Positions 38,844-50,093 of a stretch of DNA of 64,000 bases are shown here, piece by piece. The stretch's first letter is position 1. Every line of letters starts with the position of its first letter. A program made the translations under genes and the position numbers. Location: positions 822,001 through 886,000 of the forward strand of contig CAJZBQ010000056.1 of NCBI GenBank assembly GCA_914767885.1. Reading direction: 5' to 3'. The stretch comes from Blepharisma stoltei (lineage: Eukaryota; Ciliophora; Heterotrichea; Heterotrichida; Blepharismidae). The notes beneath the pieces are model-generated. The model was given only the letters and a program-made list of their open reading frames with translations. It was not told where the DNA came from and did no database searches.

Positions 38844-41800
38844 ATGATTATGAAGCTTTTTGTTTTTATAGTCACTTTAATTGCTTCAGAAGAATTTTTG
38901 AAAGAATTCGGAACTATTTACTTAACAGTCAATGAATCAAAGACACTAAAGCTTCATGATTATTACTCCTTCAATGAAATAGACTTCTATATATCAAACA
39001 CAAACATGACTGAAAATGATATAAAATTGAAGCACAACTCATCTTTAAATTTAATTTCACACATTCCATCGAAAGTTGCAAAGAGTTCTCAGTGTAGTAC
39101 TAAAATAAGTAAAAGATTTGCTTTTATTAACTTATTAGAAGGTATTTTTTTTACTCGATACTTTGGTAATGAAATTTTTGGCTACTTTTTAGATAAAAAC
39201 ACTGAAAAATTAGAAGAGCTTTGAAAAATAAGCATAAATCAAAACACAATTTATCAAGTGACTATAATTCGTGAAACTTTTTATTATCTGATTTTAGCGA
39301 CAAAAAACACTCTACAAGAAAACGAAATATATGTCATAAGTATTGAAGAAATGAGAAAGCCTGGAATACCCTTCAAATTAGAACTTTGGGATATCAAATA
39401 TTTAGAAGAGTTAAAAATATCAACTGTAAGTCCAGCAAAGCGCGTTATGGCTATATTTGGGCGATTTAAAAGTGGAAGACAAATAGTATTTTTATATAAT
39501 GTTTCATATTCAAAATCTGTTCATTTGATTTATTCGTTTGACTACTATATAGGCTCAGGAGATCATGAAAATGCTGATCTTAACATCGTTGGAATTATTT
39601 TAATTCATTCTAAACTGTTATTATTGGACTCAAAATTGGGATTATTTATATATGATTTTCTTCCACAGTATTTGAATTTCCATTATAGTAGTTTCATTGA
39701 TTTGAGAAAATATGGAACATCTTATAGTATGCATCTAACCGAGAATAATAAGAATTCTCTGCCTTTAACTGTTTCCACAGACATTGGAGTTGTATTTATT
39801 TCGCAGTATAGCTCAAATATTGAATTTCATTGGATTAATACATATGACGCATTTGGCTTTCTGGCATCGATTCAGTATGCTATAAGTCAACCTAATTGAA
39901 TGTTTTCACAAGCAGAAATAAATACACAGCGCAATATTACCCATAATTTAAGATTAAATAAGGTAAACCCTATCTTAGGATGGTAATTTGTGTGAAGTCC
40001 ATAATTCCTATTATTTAATGGTTTATGAGGCTTCTGAAATATGAAACAGACATTCATACCAAAATATAGTGAATTTCAATCTGGATAATATTATTGGAGA
40101 AAGTTTCGATCCATATGGTGAGTGAATGATTTGTATATTCAAAAACAAAAAGTTTTATATAAGAAATGACTATGATGGAATTAAGCTCTTTTTACTTGAA
40201 GCTGAGGATTGAAGTATGGAAATATGAGGAAACCACTCATATTATATTGAAATTATTGGAAAATCTAATCACAAAGCAAAAAAAGGAGTTAAAAAGTCTC
40301 TTAATGTTATATCGCTACCTATTGGCTCTTATGAAATTTATAAGAATCCGAATTATCCAAGTCCATTGCTGATGGAAATATACATAGACTATGAATATCA
40401 TACCGAAATCCAGCTTAGTTCTATGTTTTCTGGACCCAATCTCATTTATTCTATAGAAAATATAAATATGCCAGACAATTTTTTCGCTAATTTTTCTATT
40501 TCAGAAAGCAAAATTCTGGTCAATGAAATTATTTTGCCGAAAAATGTAGAAATGATCAGGCTTGATATTGATCACAAATCCATTGCCTATAATATTAAAA
40601 ATGAAATTTTCTTTTCTAATTTGGATAATATGAATCGAATTACAGTTTTATCAAATCATTCAAATGTATATAATTTTTTATTAGTTATTGCCTATCCTAC
40701 TATGATTGCTGTATTTGAAACTGAAAATTCAGCTAGCATAATATCTCTATGTTCAATTTATTCAGAGTTTGAAGAAGAAATATTATGTCGCAAAACATAT
40801 TTGAAGACAATATGCAATTTTACCAATTATTTGCGCTTAGGGGCCCTCTATATCATATGCGCAGATCACGAATCAATATATATTTATAATGTTGAAAATG
40901 AAATGCATGAAGAGATAATTATAAATAAGGAGCTATTAAATCTTCGAGAAAATCTATCTATTATTGATATCAAATCGTTCGGAAATATTCAGGCATATCT
41001 TCTTAAATTACGTATTTCCATACATTGCAATTATGGAATCATTCTTGTTGAAATAGGTTTACCTGGTTGAGATGTAAATTATAAAATTATTAATAATTTT
41101 TCAGGAAAAATTGAAGCAATAGCATCATCTTTAGACTATATATATATCGCTTTTTCTGATAGCACAATAGGCATTTATGACGTATTTCTTCAACATAAAG
41201 TAACTTTAGGACCTCATATTTCTGGGGGTGTTAAATATATAGATTCATCTTTGAATATATTATCTCTACAGATTGGTAATAGAATTGCTATATATGATTG
41301 AAATAAATCAATCCATGACTCTTTGCTGCACAGTTTTACAATAAAAGACTCGTGCAAATTGATAGCTAATGGGTTAATATCATTTAAATCTCCATATATC
41401 CCTATTCTTTGTCAATTTTCTGATAAAAATGTTATGGAATTGTATCAACTTAAATGCAACACAAATAAAGTGCTTCATGATTGCTTTTCTCTTGCTTTCA
41501 TAAATTTAAAAATTAATCAAAATTCATATATTGAGAATGAAGAACAAGAAGGATCAATTTCAATTTTTGCAAAAAATGAATATTATCAGTCGAAATCTGA
41601 AATAAAATTTATTTTTCACACAAATGCAAGCCTTAGTGTAATCTGGATTGATAACAGAAAAATTGAGAAAAATTTGAAAATTCCATACAATAAAAAAGAA
41701 AAAATTGATTTAAGTGAAGTTTTTCACGGACATGATGCCAAAGTTTCTATGTTGATTAATAATAGAACCTATGAAAATACAGATAATAATTATTTTCCTG

Positions 41801-43218
41801 CATATTTTAGACAAAATTTTGAAGAAATTGTTTCAATTCAACTGCCAACTTGTGACAAATCTTCAGATCAAGTTTTGGTAGGAAGTAAGCTAATTGTGAC
41901 TGCTGCGAGTGAATTTATTATTTTTGATACTAGTTATGAGGCTCCAAAGGTTGATGCAATATTAAATTTTAAGGATTATATTAATGCAAATATTGCAAAT
42001 TGTAAAGATTTAGATGCAATTCAAATTGATGAGAGCATTATTTTAATATTTAGTATCTGTTTATATGGACAGAATTTTACACTATTCTGGAATGAAAGAG
42101 AAACATTGTTTTTTAAAAATGGAATAAATAGTTTGCTGATAATTGAATATGATTTTATCAAGAAGATTTCTTTAAAAACTAAAATTTTAAATTCAATTCC
42201 CTCCTTCCTAGACGTAAAAGCTGTTAAATTAAACAACCATAGATTTGAAATATTTTTATACGAATCATTTAGCAATGGCCTAATTAATCTTAACAATTAT
42301 ATTCTCAGATACAAGGGTACTTTAGAAGAAAATGCTATATTAGTTGAAAAATCTGAAAGAATCGATTTTTTCTCTCTAGAAATTAGCGAATTTTCTATTA
42401 GCGCAATAGATTTCGTCCTTTCAAAATTTGGTCCGCTTTACTTATATATCATTGACGATTTATATGGATTAGTGATCATACAAGTTTATGATACACTTCC
42501 AGCCAAAATTGTTGGAGGCTTAAAGCACCCTGATTCAAGTAAATTCGCTTCTCTTTGCATTTGCCAAAACAATTTATATATTGTAACTAGAACAATAAAA
42601 TTATATGAATATTCTATCAATGAAACTTTAGATATAAAGCTCATAAAATCATTTTATCCAGGTCCAAAATTATCAATCGATTGTATGATGTATAGCAAAC
42701 TCTTATTGTTCCAAGAAGACTGCAAATATATCATTTTCGCCAATTTAGATATTAGTTATGCGTTCTTGTATGTATGATATAGTGACCAATATTTTGACTT
42801 TTCATTGAGAAAAAATGATGATGTTTTAAAATTTAATGGTGTATTTTTAAAAAATAATGCAATTGCATATTTAGACACATTGGAATCAAAATTAAAGATA
42901 TATTCCTTAAATAGTAGATTTATTGAAATTCCAGCAATGAGTAAAGAAAATTATGAAAGCATTGTGGAAAAATGAGGGACTGACGAATTCCAAATTCAGC
43001 TGTGCATGGAAAATCTAGACCAAAAAGTAACTTCAGAAGTAATGATATTGAAAAGGAGCATAAATGAAAACGAATTTTTAGTTACTTGATGAATATGACT
43101 TTTAATTTGTTGTGCAGTAACTTTAGTTATTGCTATGTTTGCATGTGTTTTTAATAAATATAAAAAGCGCAATAGCAGAAAGATCAGCATTAAAGATGAA
43201 GGAGTAATGATTGATTAG
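38844..43218 (+). CDS. Large single-pass membrane protein, tandem family copy 2
   Basis: 1,452 residues after removal of a 16-nt intron (39963-39978); no IES. Signal peptide MIMKLFVFIVTLIAS, then FGTIYLTVNESKTLKLHDYY and FYISNTNMTENDI as in copy 1. The ectodomain is strand-rich throughout, with local identities to copy 1 such as FYIRNDYDGIKL, MFSGPNLIYSI and WGNHSYY. A single span (WWIWLLICCAVTLVIAMFACV) precedes a short basic tail ending EGVMID and TAG at 43216-43218. Many TGA codons are Trp, for example in WGNHS and WWIW. This intact C terminus shows what copy 1 should look like. Function unknown. Confidence 0.8.
39963..39978 (+). other. 16-nt spliceosomal intron
   Basis: GTAAACCCTATCTTAG. 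Without removal the frame ends at TAA soon after; with removal RLNK joins DGNLCEVH and runs on for another 1,000 residues. Confidence 0.85.
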
Positions 43219-43222
43219 GATT

Positions 43223-43512
43223 ATTTAATTCAGGAGCTAGCCATATTGGTGACGCAGTCACTAAAGACCTCCCATACGTGAGGTTCTACCATTTTTCAAC
43301 TCCAGCCCAGAGGGTCTATATACCTAACGGGCGCCACTCTCCTTATGTCTTCATTTCCAATCACAGGAAAGCAGCCAAACCACTCTGATACACATCTTCA
43401 GAGGATGCACTTTATTCTTGACTCAGAGTCTGTCCCAGTACACCGCTTCCATAAGGTTTGGACTATTGCGCCAAGAGGGCAGGCAAGCATTTGTTACCAT
43501 TTTAATTTTATA
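43223..43512 (+). mobile_element. SINE-like retroposon, copy 3 (internally deleted)
   Basis: Begins just after the stop of the large membrane-protein gene. It contains GCTAGCCATATTGGTGACGC and ends near ACCATTTTAATT, but lacks about 200 bp of the middle. TAGGATT flanks both sides, though this also resembles the element's own 5' end, so the target duplication is uncertain. Confidence 0.7.
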
Positions 43513-43714
43513 TAGGATTGCTGATGGAAGAAATCAAATAATATAAATAAAATTATAGTAGCTAGCTTCCCCAATATATTTAAACTCTATTAATTTACAT
43601 AATTTATAAATATTAAAAACTATTATCGTATAATGCAAGTAATAAATTAAATTTTTCATAATATTCATGCTGATGATTTAATATATTGATAAAGTCGGAG
43701 CTTAATCCTAACAA

Positions 43715-43804
43715 GGAATGATTCTATAGCCTTGAATCTTCATGATTATTTTCCACCAGATAAATTTGATTTTTATATTTCTAATACAAATACTTCTGGA
43801 AATT
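43715..43804 (+). pseudogene. 5' fragment of the large membrane-protein family
   Basis: Reads ALNLHDYFPPDKFDFYISNTNTSGNYFK, clearly the N terminus of the tandem family. It is broken by the insertion at 43818; no further homologous sequence is seen beyond it. Confidence 0.7.
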
Positions 43805-43817
43805 ACTTTAAACCATA

Positions 43818-44358
43818 TAATTAAAATATGGCGTCTTCGTCTAGGTATGGCCTCACGGCCATACATCCTCGACACTTATTTTAATTATATCCGGCAAGGT
43901 TTTTCTAGCCTTGAAAATGAACAGCAATGCTATGGTAAACAATTCTGCAGGAGGCAGAGCCTAGCCCAAGTCCAGTTTCTAGACTGGTTTTTTACCTCGA
44001 AGAAAAGGAAGGCTCAGATTTGGAAAGGGCAAGCCCAGCAAAGTCTACAGGCAATACCTAGACCAATCGGGCAACTCCCTAGGTGAAACTGGGCGTTACG
44101 TCCCAGGATCTGGACTTAATTCTTTTGCCGATAGGCTACCAGAAATTCCATTTTTTGGAATTTCGGAATGCCAACTTCGTACTCCCTCAGCCTCACGAGG
44201 CCGCACAAACCCGTAGACTGCTCACTCAAGACTGGAGTCTTTTACAAGAGACAAGGAAAAACCCGACGGGGGAAGGTCGCAAAGCGGTTGAATCCCACAA
44301 GGGATCCTCGGTGATTGCGTTAAATTAAGGGCGCGAGCCCGTCTACATAATGTAATGT
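43818..44358 (+). mobile_element. Second retroposon-like insertion (541 bp)
   Basis: Flanked by the 13-bp duplication ACTTTAAACCATA (43805-43817 and 44359-44371). The 5' part has TCGTCTAGGTATGGCC, similar to a tRNA D-arm, followed by a strong hairpin (TATGGCCTCACGGCCATA). It is GC-richer than its surroundings and unlike the SINE family. It could be a different SINE or a truncated LINE. Confidence 0.65.
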
Positions 44359-44508
44359 ACTTTAAACCATAACTTTAAATTTCATTTAGTTCATATATTT
44401 TGATTTCAAATTAATCATTTTAAACTTTAAGCATTTGAATATATATTGTTTTCTCAAGCATTATTATTTTTTTTGCTTTATTTTACACTTCATAGATAAT
44501 TATAAAAA

Positions 44509-46997
44509 ATGGAGGCACTAATATCTCAACACATACGGCAACACACCATAGTTCCAGGAATCATAATCAAGTTTGTTATCGCTGAAGGAAAAGGAGACTT
44601 GATTCCTTCAGGCTCTACAGTGGAATTGCACTTAGAAACCTATCAATCCGATAGCACTTTAGTCTCATCGGAAACGATCTTTCACACAATCATAGATCAC
44701 TCCCTCAAATCAAACAGAAGCTCAGTAGACCTTGCATTGCTCACAATGAGGCAAGATGAAGAAGCTTGGGTAAAGGTTTCAGCTAACAAAACTGTTGTAA
44801 ACTCAAAAATTTGGGAAGATACATGATATTCTATGCAATGCTAAATGCTAATGAGAAGATATTAATCATTAAAAAAACTTATTCATTTTTACTGAATCTT
44901 GCAAGTTTGCTGACCAAAACAATTTAATGAAAATTTATATATAAAATGATCCCGCTCAAATATGAGCCGGGCTCAGACTTAGTTTTTCCAGCTCAAATCC
45001 CTTTTCTACGTGAAGATATCATTTCCCACAGAGAAGGCCAAGTAGCAAAAAGAGTTCTTTGTGAAGGATCAAGCGACCTATCTACTCCAGAATCTCTAAT
45101 TACCTTCAATTTTGAATTTCGCCTCACTAATGGCTTCCTCTTGCAGCCTTCATCCTCTAGAACTATCTGCTTAACCAGAAATCTTAATCCAAGCTTTCAC
45201 AGAGGTATGCAGATGGTTCTAAAGACCATGAGAATCAATGAAAAAGCATGGGTTTTAATATAGAAATTGCCCGAGGATGGCGCTATTTTGCGCCATCCTC
45301 GGGCAATTCAAAAAAAGGCCCCACACGGGAATTGAACCCACGTGTGGGGCCATTTTTGGTATGTGGAGAATATTGACTTCCACGTACCAAAAATAGCCCC
45401 ACACGTGGGCTCAATTCCCGTCTGGGGCCATTTTTTTGAATTGCCCAAGGTTGTCGCAAAATAGCGCCATCCTCGGGCAATTTCTATACCTGAACATCTC
45501 CATTATATAGAAAATGCAAAAAATTGTCAAGTCTGGGCCTATGTTGAAGTAAACGGCATAGAGATGAATGAGAATATCATTTATCCACAAAATGAATCGT
45601 TTTTACGACAAGAAAACCTAGGCGATGGGGTTGTGAAAAAAGTAATAAAAGAAGGCAATGGAGAAAAAGTTCCAAGAGGAGCCAAAATATGGATCAAGCT
45701 AGAAGGAAGAACAGAAGACGGCTTTGAGTTTCAGAAGCCTAATACCCTTGTAATTGGGAATGAAAAAATGTATAGTGAAGCGTGGATTCTCGCATTCGAA
45801 AGTATGAGAAAAGGGGAAATCGCGTGGGTTAGAGCAGAAAAAGATAGACACATAATAGGGGACTATATAGATGATACTCTTTGGTTTAAGTTTGAAATGC
45901 AGGATTATTTACTCCCCTATTTAGTGAGCAAAAACAATATGCTTGTTCATGAAGTTGGCTAAAAAATTTATAGTAAAATATTTTTTCTCGAAATTGAAAA
46001 AAATACATATTCGAAATAATTTTTTAGTAAATGTTAATTTAATTGTAAAATTTATGTTCTATAATGCAAGCTGTTTAAAATTAACAGAATTAGCTAGAGA
46101 TTTCATTATAATAATTATAATTTATTTAAATATAATCTATAAAAAAAAATAATTTTGTTCACTTACAGTGGGTGGGTTTTTACCCAAAAAAAGGGATTCT
46201 TCCGATATTTTTGTGAAGGGAAGTTACTAGCTAAAAACATTGACCCTAAAAGCCCATTTGTTGACAAAATTGAATTTGCAAAAATCTTGCTAGATGACGG
46301 AAATCGGCTTTACTCATCAAAAATTTACAGTGAAAGCAAAACTCTTTATAATAGAGCTTATCATCTTCTGACTGTAAAAAAAGCAATTTTTGATGAAATC
46401 CCTACAGAAGTAAAAGAAAAATACTTTCCAGTCCGTATAAGAGCTGCACTTAACATCGCACAAATTTCTATTGTAAGTGCCGAAACTATGCCAAATGAGC
46501 CTGCAAGGCTGAAATATCTTGATCTCGCCTGAGATAGATGTGAAGAAGTTATAAAATATGACCCAAACAATCTAAAAGCTCACTATAGAAAAGCCACCAT
46601 CCTCCAAATGAAAAATGACCTCCCCAGCGCTTACGAAATCTCCAAATTTTTACTCAAAAAATATCCAGAAAATGCAGACGTTCTAAAGCTCCACAGTAAT
46701 TTAGAACGAAAGCTAGAGCCTTTAAAAGCCAAAGAAAAATTCATGTGCAAACACATTTTTGAAAAATGGGAAACCGAAAAAGAAGCTGAAAAGCTAAAAC
46801 AAGAGGAAAATACAAGAATAAAAATAAAAAAGCATAAAAAAGAATGGAGTCAAGAGGATAGAAGAATTATTGATGAAATAAAAAATCAGATAGAAAACGG
46901 AGAAGCTGTAGGCACAATTGACATGTCAGGAGACAATTGCATGCTACTGGAAGGAAGCGACTCTGAAGGTGAGGAAAGCTATGAGTCTGATAATTAA
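44509..46997 (+). CDS. FKBP-TPR co-chaperone-like protein, interrupted by three IESs
   Basis: 611 residues after removing IESs at 44834-44943, 45261-45488 and 45912-46226. It has three successive FKBP-like domains: one ending in MRQDEEAWVKV, a second ending in MRINEKAWVLI, and a third, best conserved, with VVKKVIKEGNGEKVPRGAKI and MRKGEIAWVRAEKDR. TPR helices follow (FAKILLDDGNRLYSSKIYSE, AALNIAQISI, CEEVIKYDPNNLKAHYRKA), then an acidic/basic tail ending SYESDN. The order matches FKBP4/5 and plant ROF proteins, which bind Hsp90 by the TPRs. Active-site aromatic residues are largely lost, so a non-catalytic scaffold is likely. TGA is Trp at 44824 and 46531. Confidence 0.85.
44834..44943. mobile_element. 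Short IES in FKBP-TPR gene (110 bp)
   Basis: TA at 44832-44833 and 44942-44943; AT-rich, with TAA in the host frame. The join gives EDTWYSKMIPLKYEP. The boundary is chosen because it restores the frame and matches the analogous linker after the third domain. Confidence 0.7.
45261..45488. mobile_element. Family B palindromic IES (228 bp)
   Basis: TATA on both sides. Ends AAATTGCCCGAGGATGGCGC and its inverse; centre with GGCCCCACACG arms and B-box-like sequence, as in the SEC24 copy. Excision joins TTA ATA to CCT GAA (WVLIPEHLHY). Confidence 0.93.
45912..46226 (-). mobile_element. Family A IES in FKBP-TPR gene (315 bp)
   Basis: TTA at both junctions (TA 45910-45911, 46225-46226). Left end CTCCCCTATTTAGTGAGC, right end with TTGTTCACTTACAGTGGG and a more distal GAAGGGAAG. 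Excision gives QDYLLAKNIDPKS, linking the third FKBP domain to the TPRs. Confidence 0.88.
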
Positions 46998-47272
46998 AAT
47001 TTTTCCTTTACTCCTCCTTTAAGTTGAAGCAATATCCTAATTTAAGGGGTGTTAATTTTTTTTTAACAAATAAAAAATATAAATTGAAAGTATTTTTTTA
47101 GGCTTTAATTTATTTATGGCGCTTTTTCCATCTATTCAACCACATAAAAATTAGCATTTTTACTTATAAAATCTTCCTATTGAAAAATAATTCATTTTCA
47201 AGGAGATATAAATTATCCAAAAATGCAAATTTTATTATGTTCTGCTCCAATTTAAAGAGGGACCTTAATAAA
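46998..47272. other. Intergenic region
   Basis: AT-rich; no gene or repeat recognised. Confidence 0.6.
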
Positions 47273-48295
47273 ATGGAACATTTTGGAGTTTATAAAGGAG
47301 AACGAAATAATAGAGGCCAACCCCATGGATTTGGAAAATTTGTATGAAGAACTAATAAAGATGTATATGAAGGGCAGTGATATAAAGGAAAACAGCATGG
47401 AGTAGGTACTATGCATTACGCAACTTTTCAATATGTTTATCATGGGGAATGGAATTTAGGGGCAAGACACGGATTAGGGACTATGACGCTAGCTAATGGC
47501 GATCAGCTGACAGGGACTTTTATAAATAATGAATTTGAAGGGCAAGGAGTTATTTATTATCATAATGGCGATTTTTATGAAGGCGATGTAATAAAAGGAC
47601 TAAGACATGGAGAAGGAACTTTACGATATTTCAACGGAGAATACTATGAAGGCCAATGATTCAATAATCAGCGGCATGGCTTTGGCCGCCAAACCCAGCC
47701 AGATGGAACTCAATATTATTATGGTAACTGAAGATATGATCAACCTATGGGTATTGGCAAACTTTGCCAAGTCGTTGAGACTGGTGTTTTAGCTACCCTT
47801 GAAGGCACATTTCACAATGGCAGTTTATATGGGAAGGGAATTCTAGCTGATACTACTGGAAACCTATATAAAGGTGATTTTAAAGATAATCATATCCATG
47901 GAGTCGGAGAACTTTATTTGTCCAATGGGCAAAAATATATAGGAGAGTTTAAATATGACGATTTTAAGAAAGGCAAGGCAGAAATGCCCGACAGTACTGT
48001 GACTTATGGAACATTCTATCATTTTGACCCTGATGGAAAAAATGTTAAAATCAATTATGGGAATGGCGATATTTATGAAGGAGGCATGAAGCAGGGGATG
48101 AAACATGGATTTGGAAGGCTAAAAGCAACGGATGGAGCTGTGTTTGTAGGCAATTTTCATGAGGATAGTAAAGAAGGGGAAGCGAGGATTGTGTACCCTG
48201 ACGGAAGTGAATATGTAGCTGATTATACTGCAGGGATAGAAAAAGAACCTGGGATTTTAATTAAACCAACTGCAAAGGATAAAAAAAAGAAATAA
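47273..48295 (+). CDS. MORN-repeat protein
   Basis: 340 residues, ATG at 47273, TAA at 48293-48295. About ten MORN repeats of the form YxGxWxxGxxHGxGxxxxxxG run almost the whole length, for example YEGQWYKGKQHGVGTM, YHGEWNLGARHGLGTM, YEGDVIKGLRHGEGTL and YEGGMKQGMKHGFGRL, followed by a Lys-rich end. The Trp of several repeats (W in EGQW and GNW) is encoded by TGA, strong support for UGA=Trp. MORN proteins bind membranes or organise cortical and axonemal structures; which one cannot be told. Confidence 0.88.
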
Positions 48296-48453
48296 TTGTC
48301 TAATTAATGCAAAAATACTTTTGATGCTTTTATCCTCTGAATTTTCTGAATATTATAATCTGAAACTCAATTTTCTTAATCTTTTCCCTTTTCCTTTACT
48401 TTGCCTTTCCGGTTCTTCACAATTATTTCTTTCCCCTTTTCACTATAATAAAA

Positions 48454-49755
48454 ATGCACTTCTTCGGTGGTGGTGGTGGAGGAGGTTTCCCATTCGATGA
48501 CTTTTTCAGCCATCAGCGCAGAGAAGAGCCTGAAGAAGAAGTGGACAGCACCCGTTTCTACACTTTATTAGGCGTTGATAAGTCTACATCCTGTGCTGAT
48601 ATCAAAAAAGCTTATAGACAGCTTGCAAAAACAAAGCACCCTGATAAGGGTGGAGACCCTGCAGAATTCCAAGAAATTACACATGCTTCCGAAATCCTTT
48701 CTGATCCAGAAAAAAGAAAAGTTTATGATCGGTATGGAGAGAAAGGAATAAATCAAGGAATGAGTGGAGCTGATACTGAAGCCTCCAGCATTTTTGACTT
48801 GCTTTCGGGAAGAGGAGGAAGGAGAAGAGAGCAGAGTGGGCCAAGAAGAGGAGAAGATGCAACACATACATTGAAAGTAGGCTTGGAAGAGATTTATAAT
48901 GGAGCTACAAAGAAAATTGCAATAAATAGAGATAGGGTTTGCCAAGAATGCAATGGCGAAGGAGGGAAAAATGCAAAAACTTGCAGCGGCTGCAAAGGTA
49001 GAGGAATGGTAAACAAGCTCCAAATGATTGGTCCTAATATGTACACACAATCAGTAGGTCAATGTGACGACTGTAATGGCACCGGAAAAACTTATGATGC
49101 CAAAAACCGCTGCAAAACCTGCAAAGGGAAGACCATCTTCCAAGAGCGAAAAGTCATTGAAGTGACCATTGACAAAGGAATCCCAAATCACCACAAATAC
49201 TCCTTCATGGGTGAAAGTGATGAAAAGCCAGGAGTTTTACCAGGAGATCTTATAGTGATCATTGAAGAAAAGCATCATGAAATTTTCAAGCGAAAACACG
49301 CCGACTTGATTTTCATAAAAAAAATCACCATAAAAGAAGCTCTTACAGGGTATAATTTCAAAATCCCTCATTTAGATGGAACCGAGAAACTAATTGAGTC
49401 CGCTCCTTTAGATATCATAAAACCAGGCGATATCAGGACTGTAAGGGATCTTGGAATGCCAATTATGAGGACTCCATTTAAATTTGGAAACCTATTCATT
49501 ACTTTCGAAGTAGAGTTCCCAGAACCAAAATCGTTGTCTCGCCAGCAAATTAATGAGCTAAAGAATTTAATACCTGGAGAGTCCATGGATTTGGACGAAG
49601 CTGGAACTGAAAAGCACACAACGATTGAATTTGATAGGACACATCAAACAGAAAATGATGCGAAAATTCATTCAGATTATAAAGATGAAGAGGATGAGGA
49701 TTTCAATGACCCAAGATTTGCAAGAGCGAGAAATTGTTCTGGAACGATATTTTAG
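48454..49755 (+). CDS. Type I DnaJ (Hsp40) co-chaperone, DNAJA/Ydj1-like
   Basis: 433 residues. A Gly-rich start (MHFFGGGGGGGF) precedes the J domain with HPD at residues 62-64. A short G/R-rich region follows, then the zinc-finger domain with four repeats CQECNGEG, CSGCKGRG, CDDCNGTG and CKTCKGKT (the last lacking the final Gly), then client-binding C-terminal domains (PGDLIVIIEEKHHEIFKRKHADL, DIRTVRDLGMPIM). It stimulates Hsp70 ATPase and delivers clients. The C terminus (RNCSGTIF) is not a canonical CaaX box. No intron, IES or TGA codon is needed. Confidence 0.95.
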   Translation: MHFFGGGGGGGFPFDDFFSHQRREEPEEEVDSTRFYTLLGVDKSTSCADIKKAYRQLAKTKHPDKGGDPAEFQEITHASEILSDPEKRKVYDRYGEKGINQGMSGADTEASSIFDLLSGRGGRRREQSGPRRGEDATHTLKVGLEEIYNGATKKIAINRDRVCQECNGEGGKNAKTCSGCKGRGMVNKLQMIGPNMYTQSVGQCDDCNGTGKTYDAKNRCKTCKGKTIFQERKVIEVTIDKGIPNHHKYSFMGESDEKPGVLPGDLIVIIEEKHHEIFKRKHADLIFIKKITIKEALTGYNFKIPHLDGTEKLIESAPLDIIKPGDIRTVRDLGMPIMRTPFKFGNLFITFEVEFPEPKSLSRQQINELKNLIPGESMDLDEAGTEKHTTIEFDRTHQTENDAKIHSDYKDEEDEDFNDPRFARARNCSGTIF

Positions 49756-50093
49756 ATAAATTCTTGATAAAATTATAATGCTTGGCAGCCTTATAGCATC
49801 ATTTGTATAACTTTTGACTTTATGGGGCTTTAACTTTAATTAATTTTCTGGGACAAAGTGAATATGAACTATTACATTTAGAGAAATGATATTTAATTAA
49901 AATTAATTTTTGTTAGTAATCGCGAGAGAAAGAAATAATAGTGCTAGTCTGCTATTGAAAATATTAGCTATTTGATACAAAATCAAGCTTTTAAAGGATT
50001 ATCAAATAACTCGATTCGTTTAACTGCATATTTAAATCTCAAACACTATTTTTAGTATATATAATTAATTACTAACTATCTGATGTGAAAGTG
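49756..50093. other. Intergenic region between convergent genes
   Basis: AT-rich, nothing recognised; it separates the DnaJ stop and the HEAT-repeat gene stop. Confidence 0.6.

Noticed and set aside
48568-49050. 160-codon minus-strand ORF
   Set aside because: It is a shadow of the DnaJ zinc-finger and J-domain region on the plus strand.
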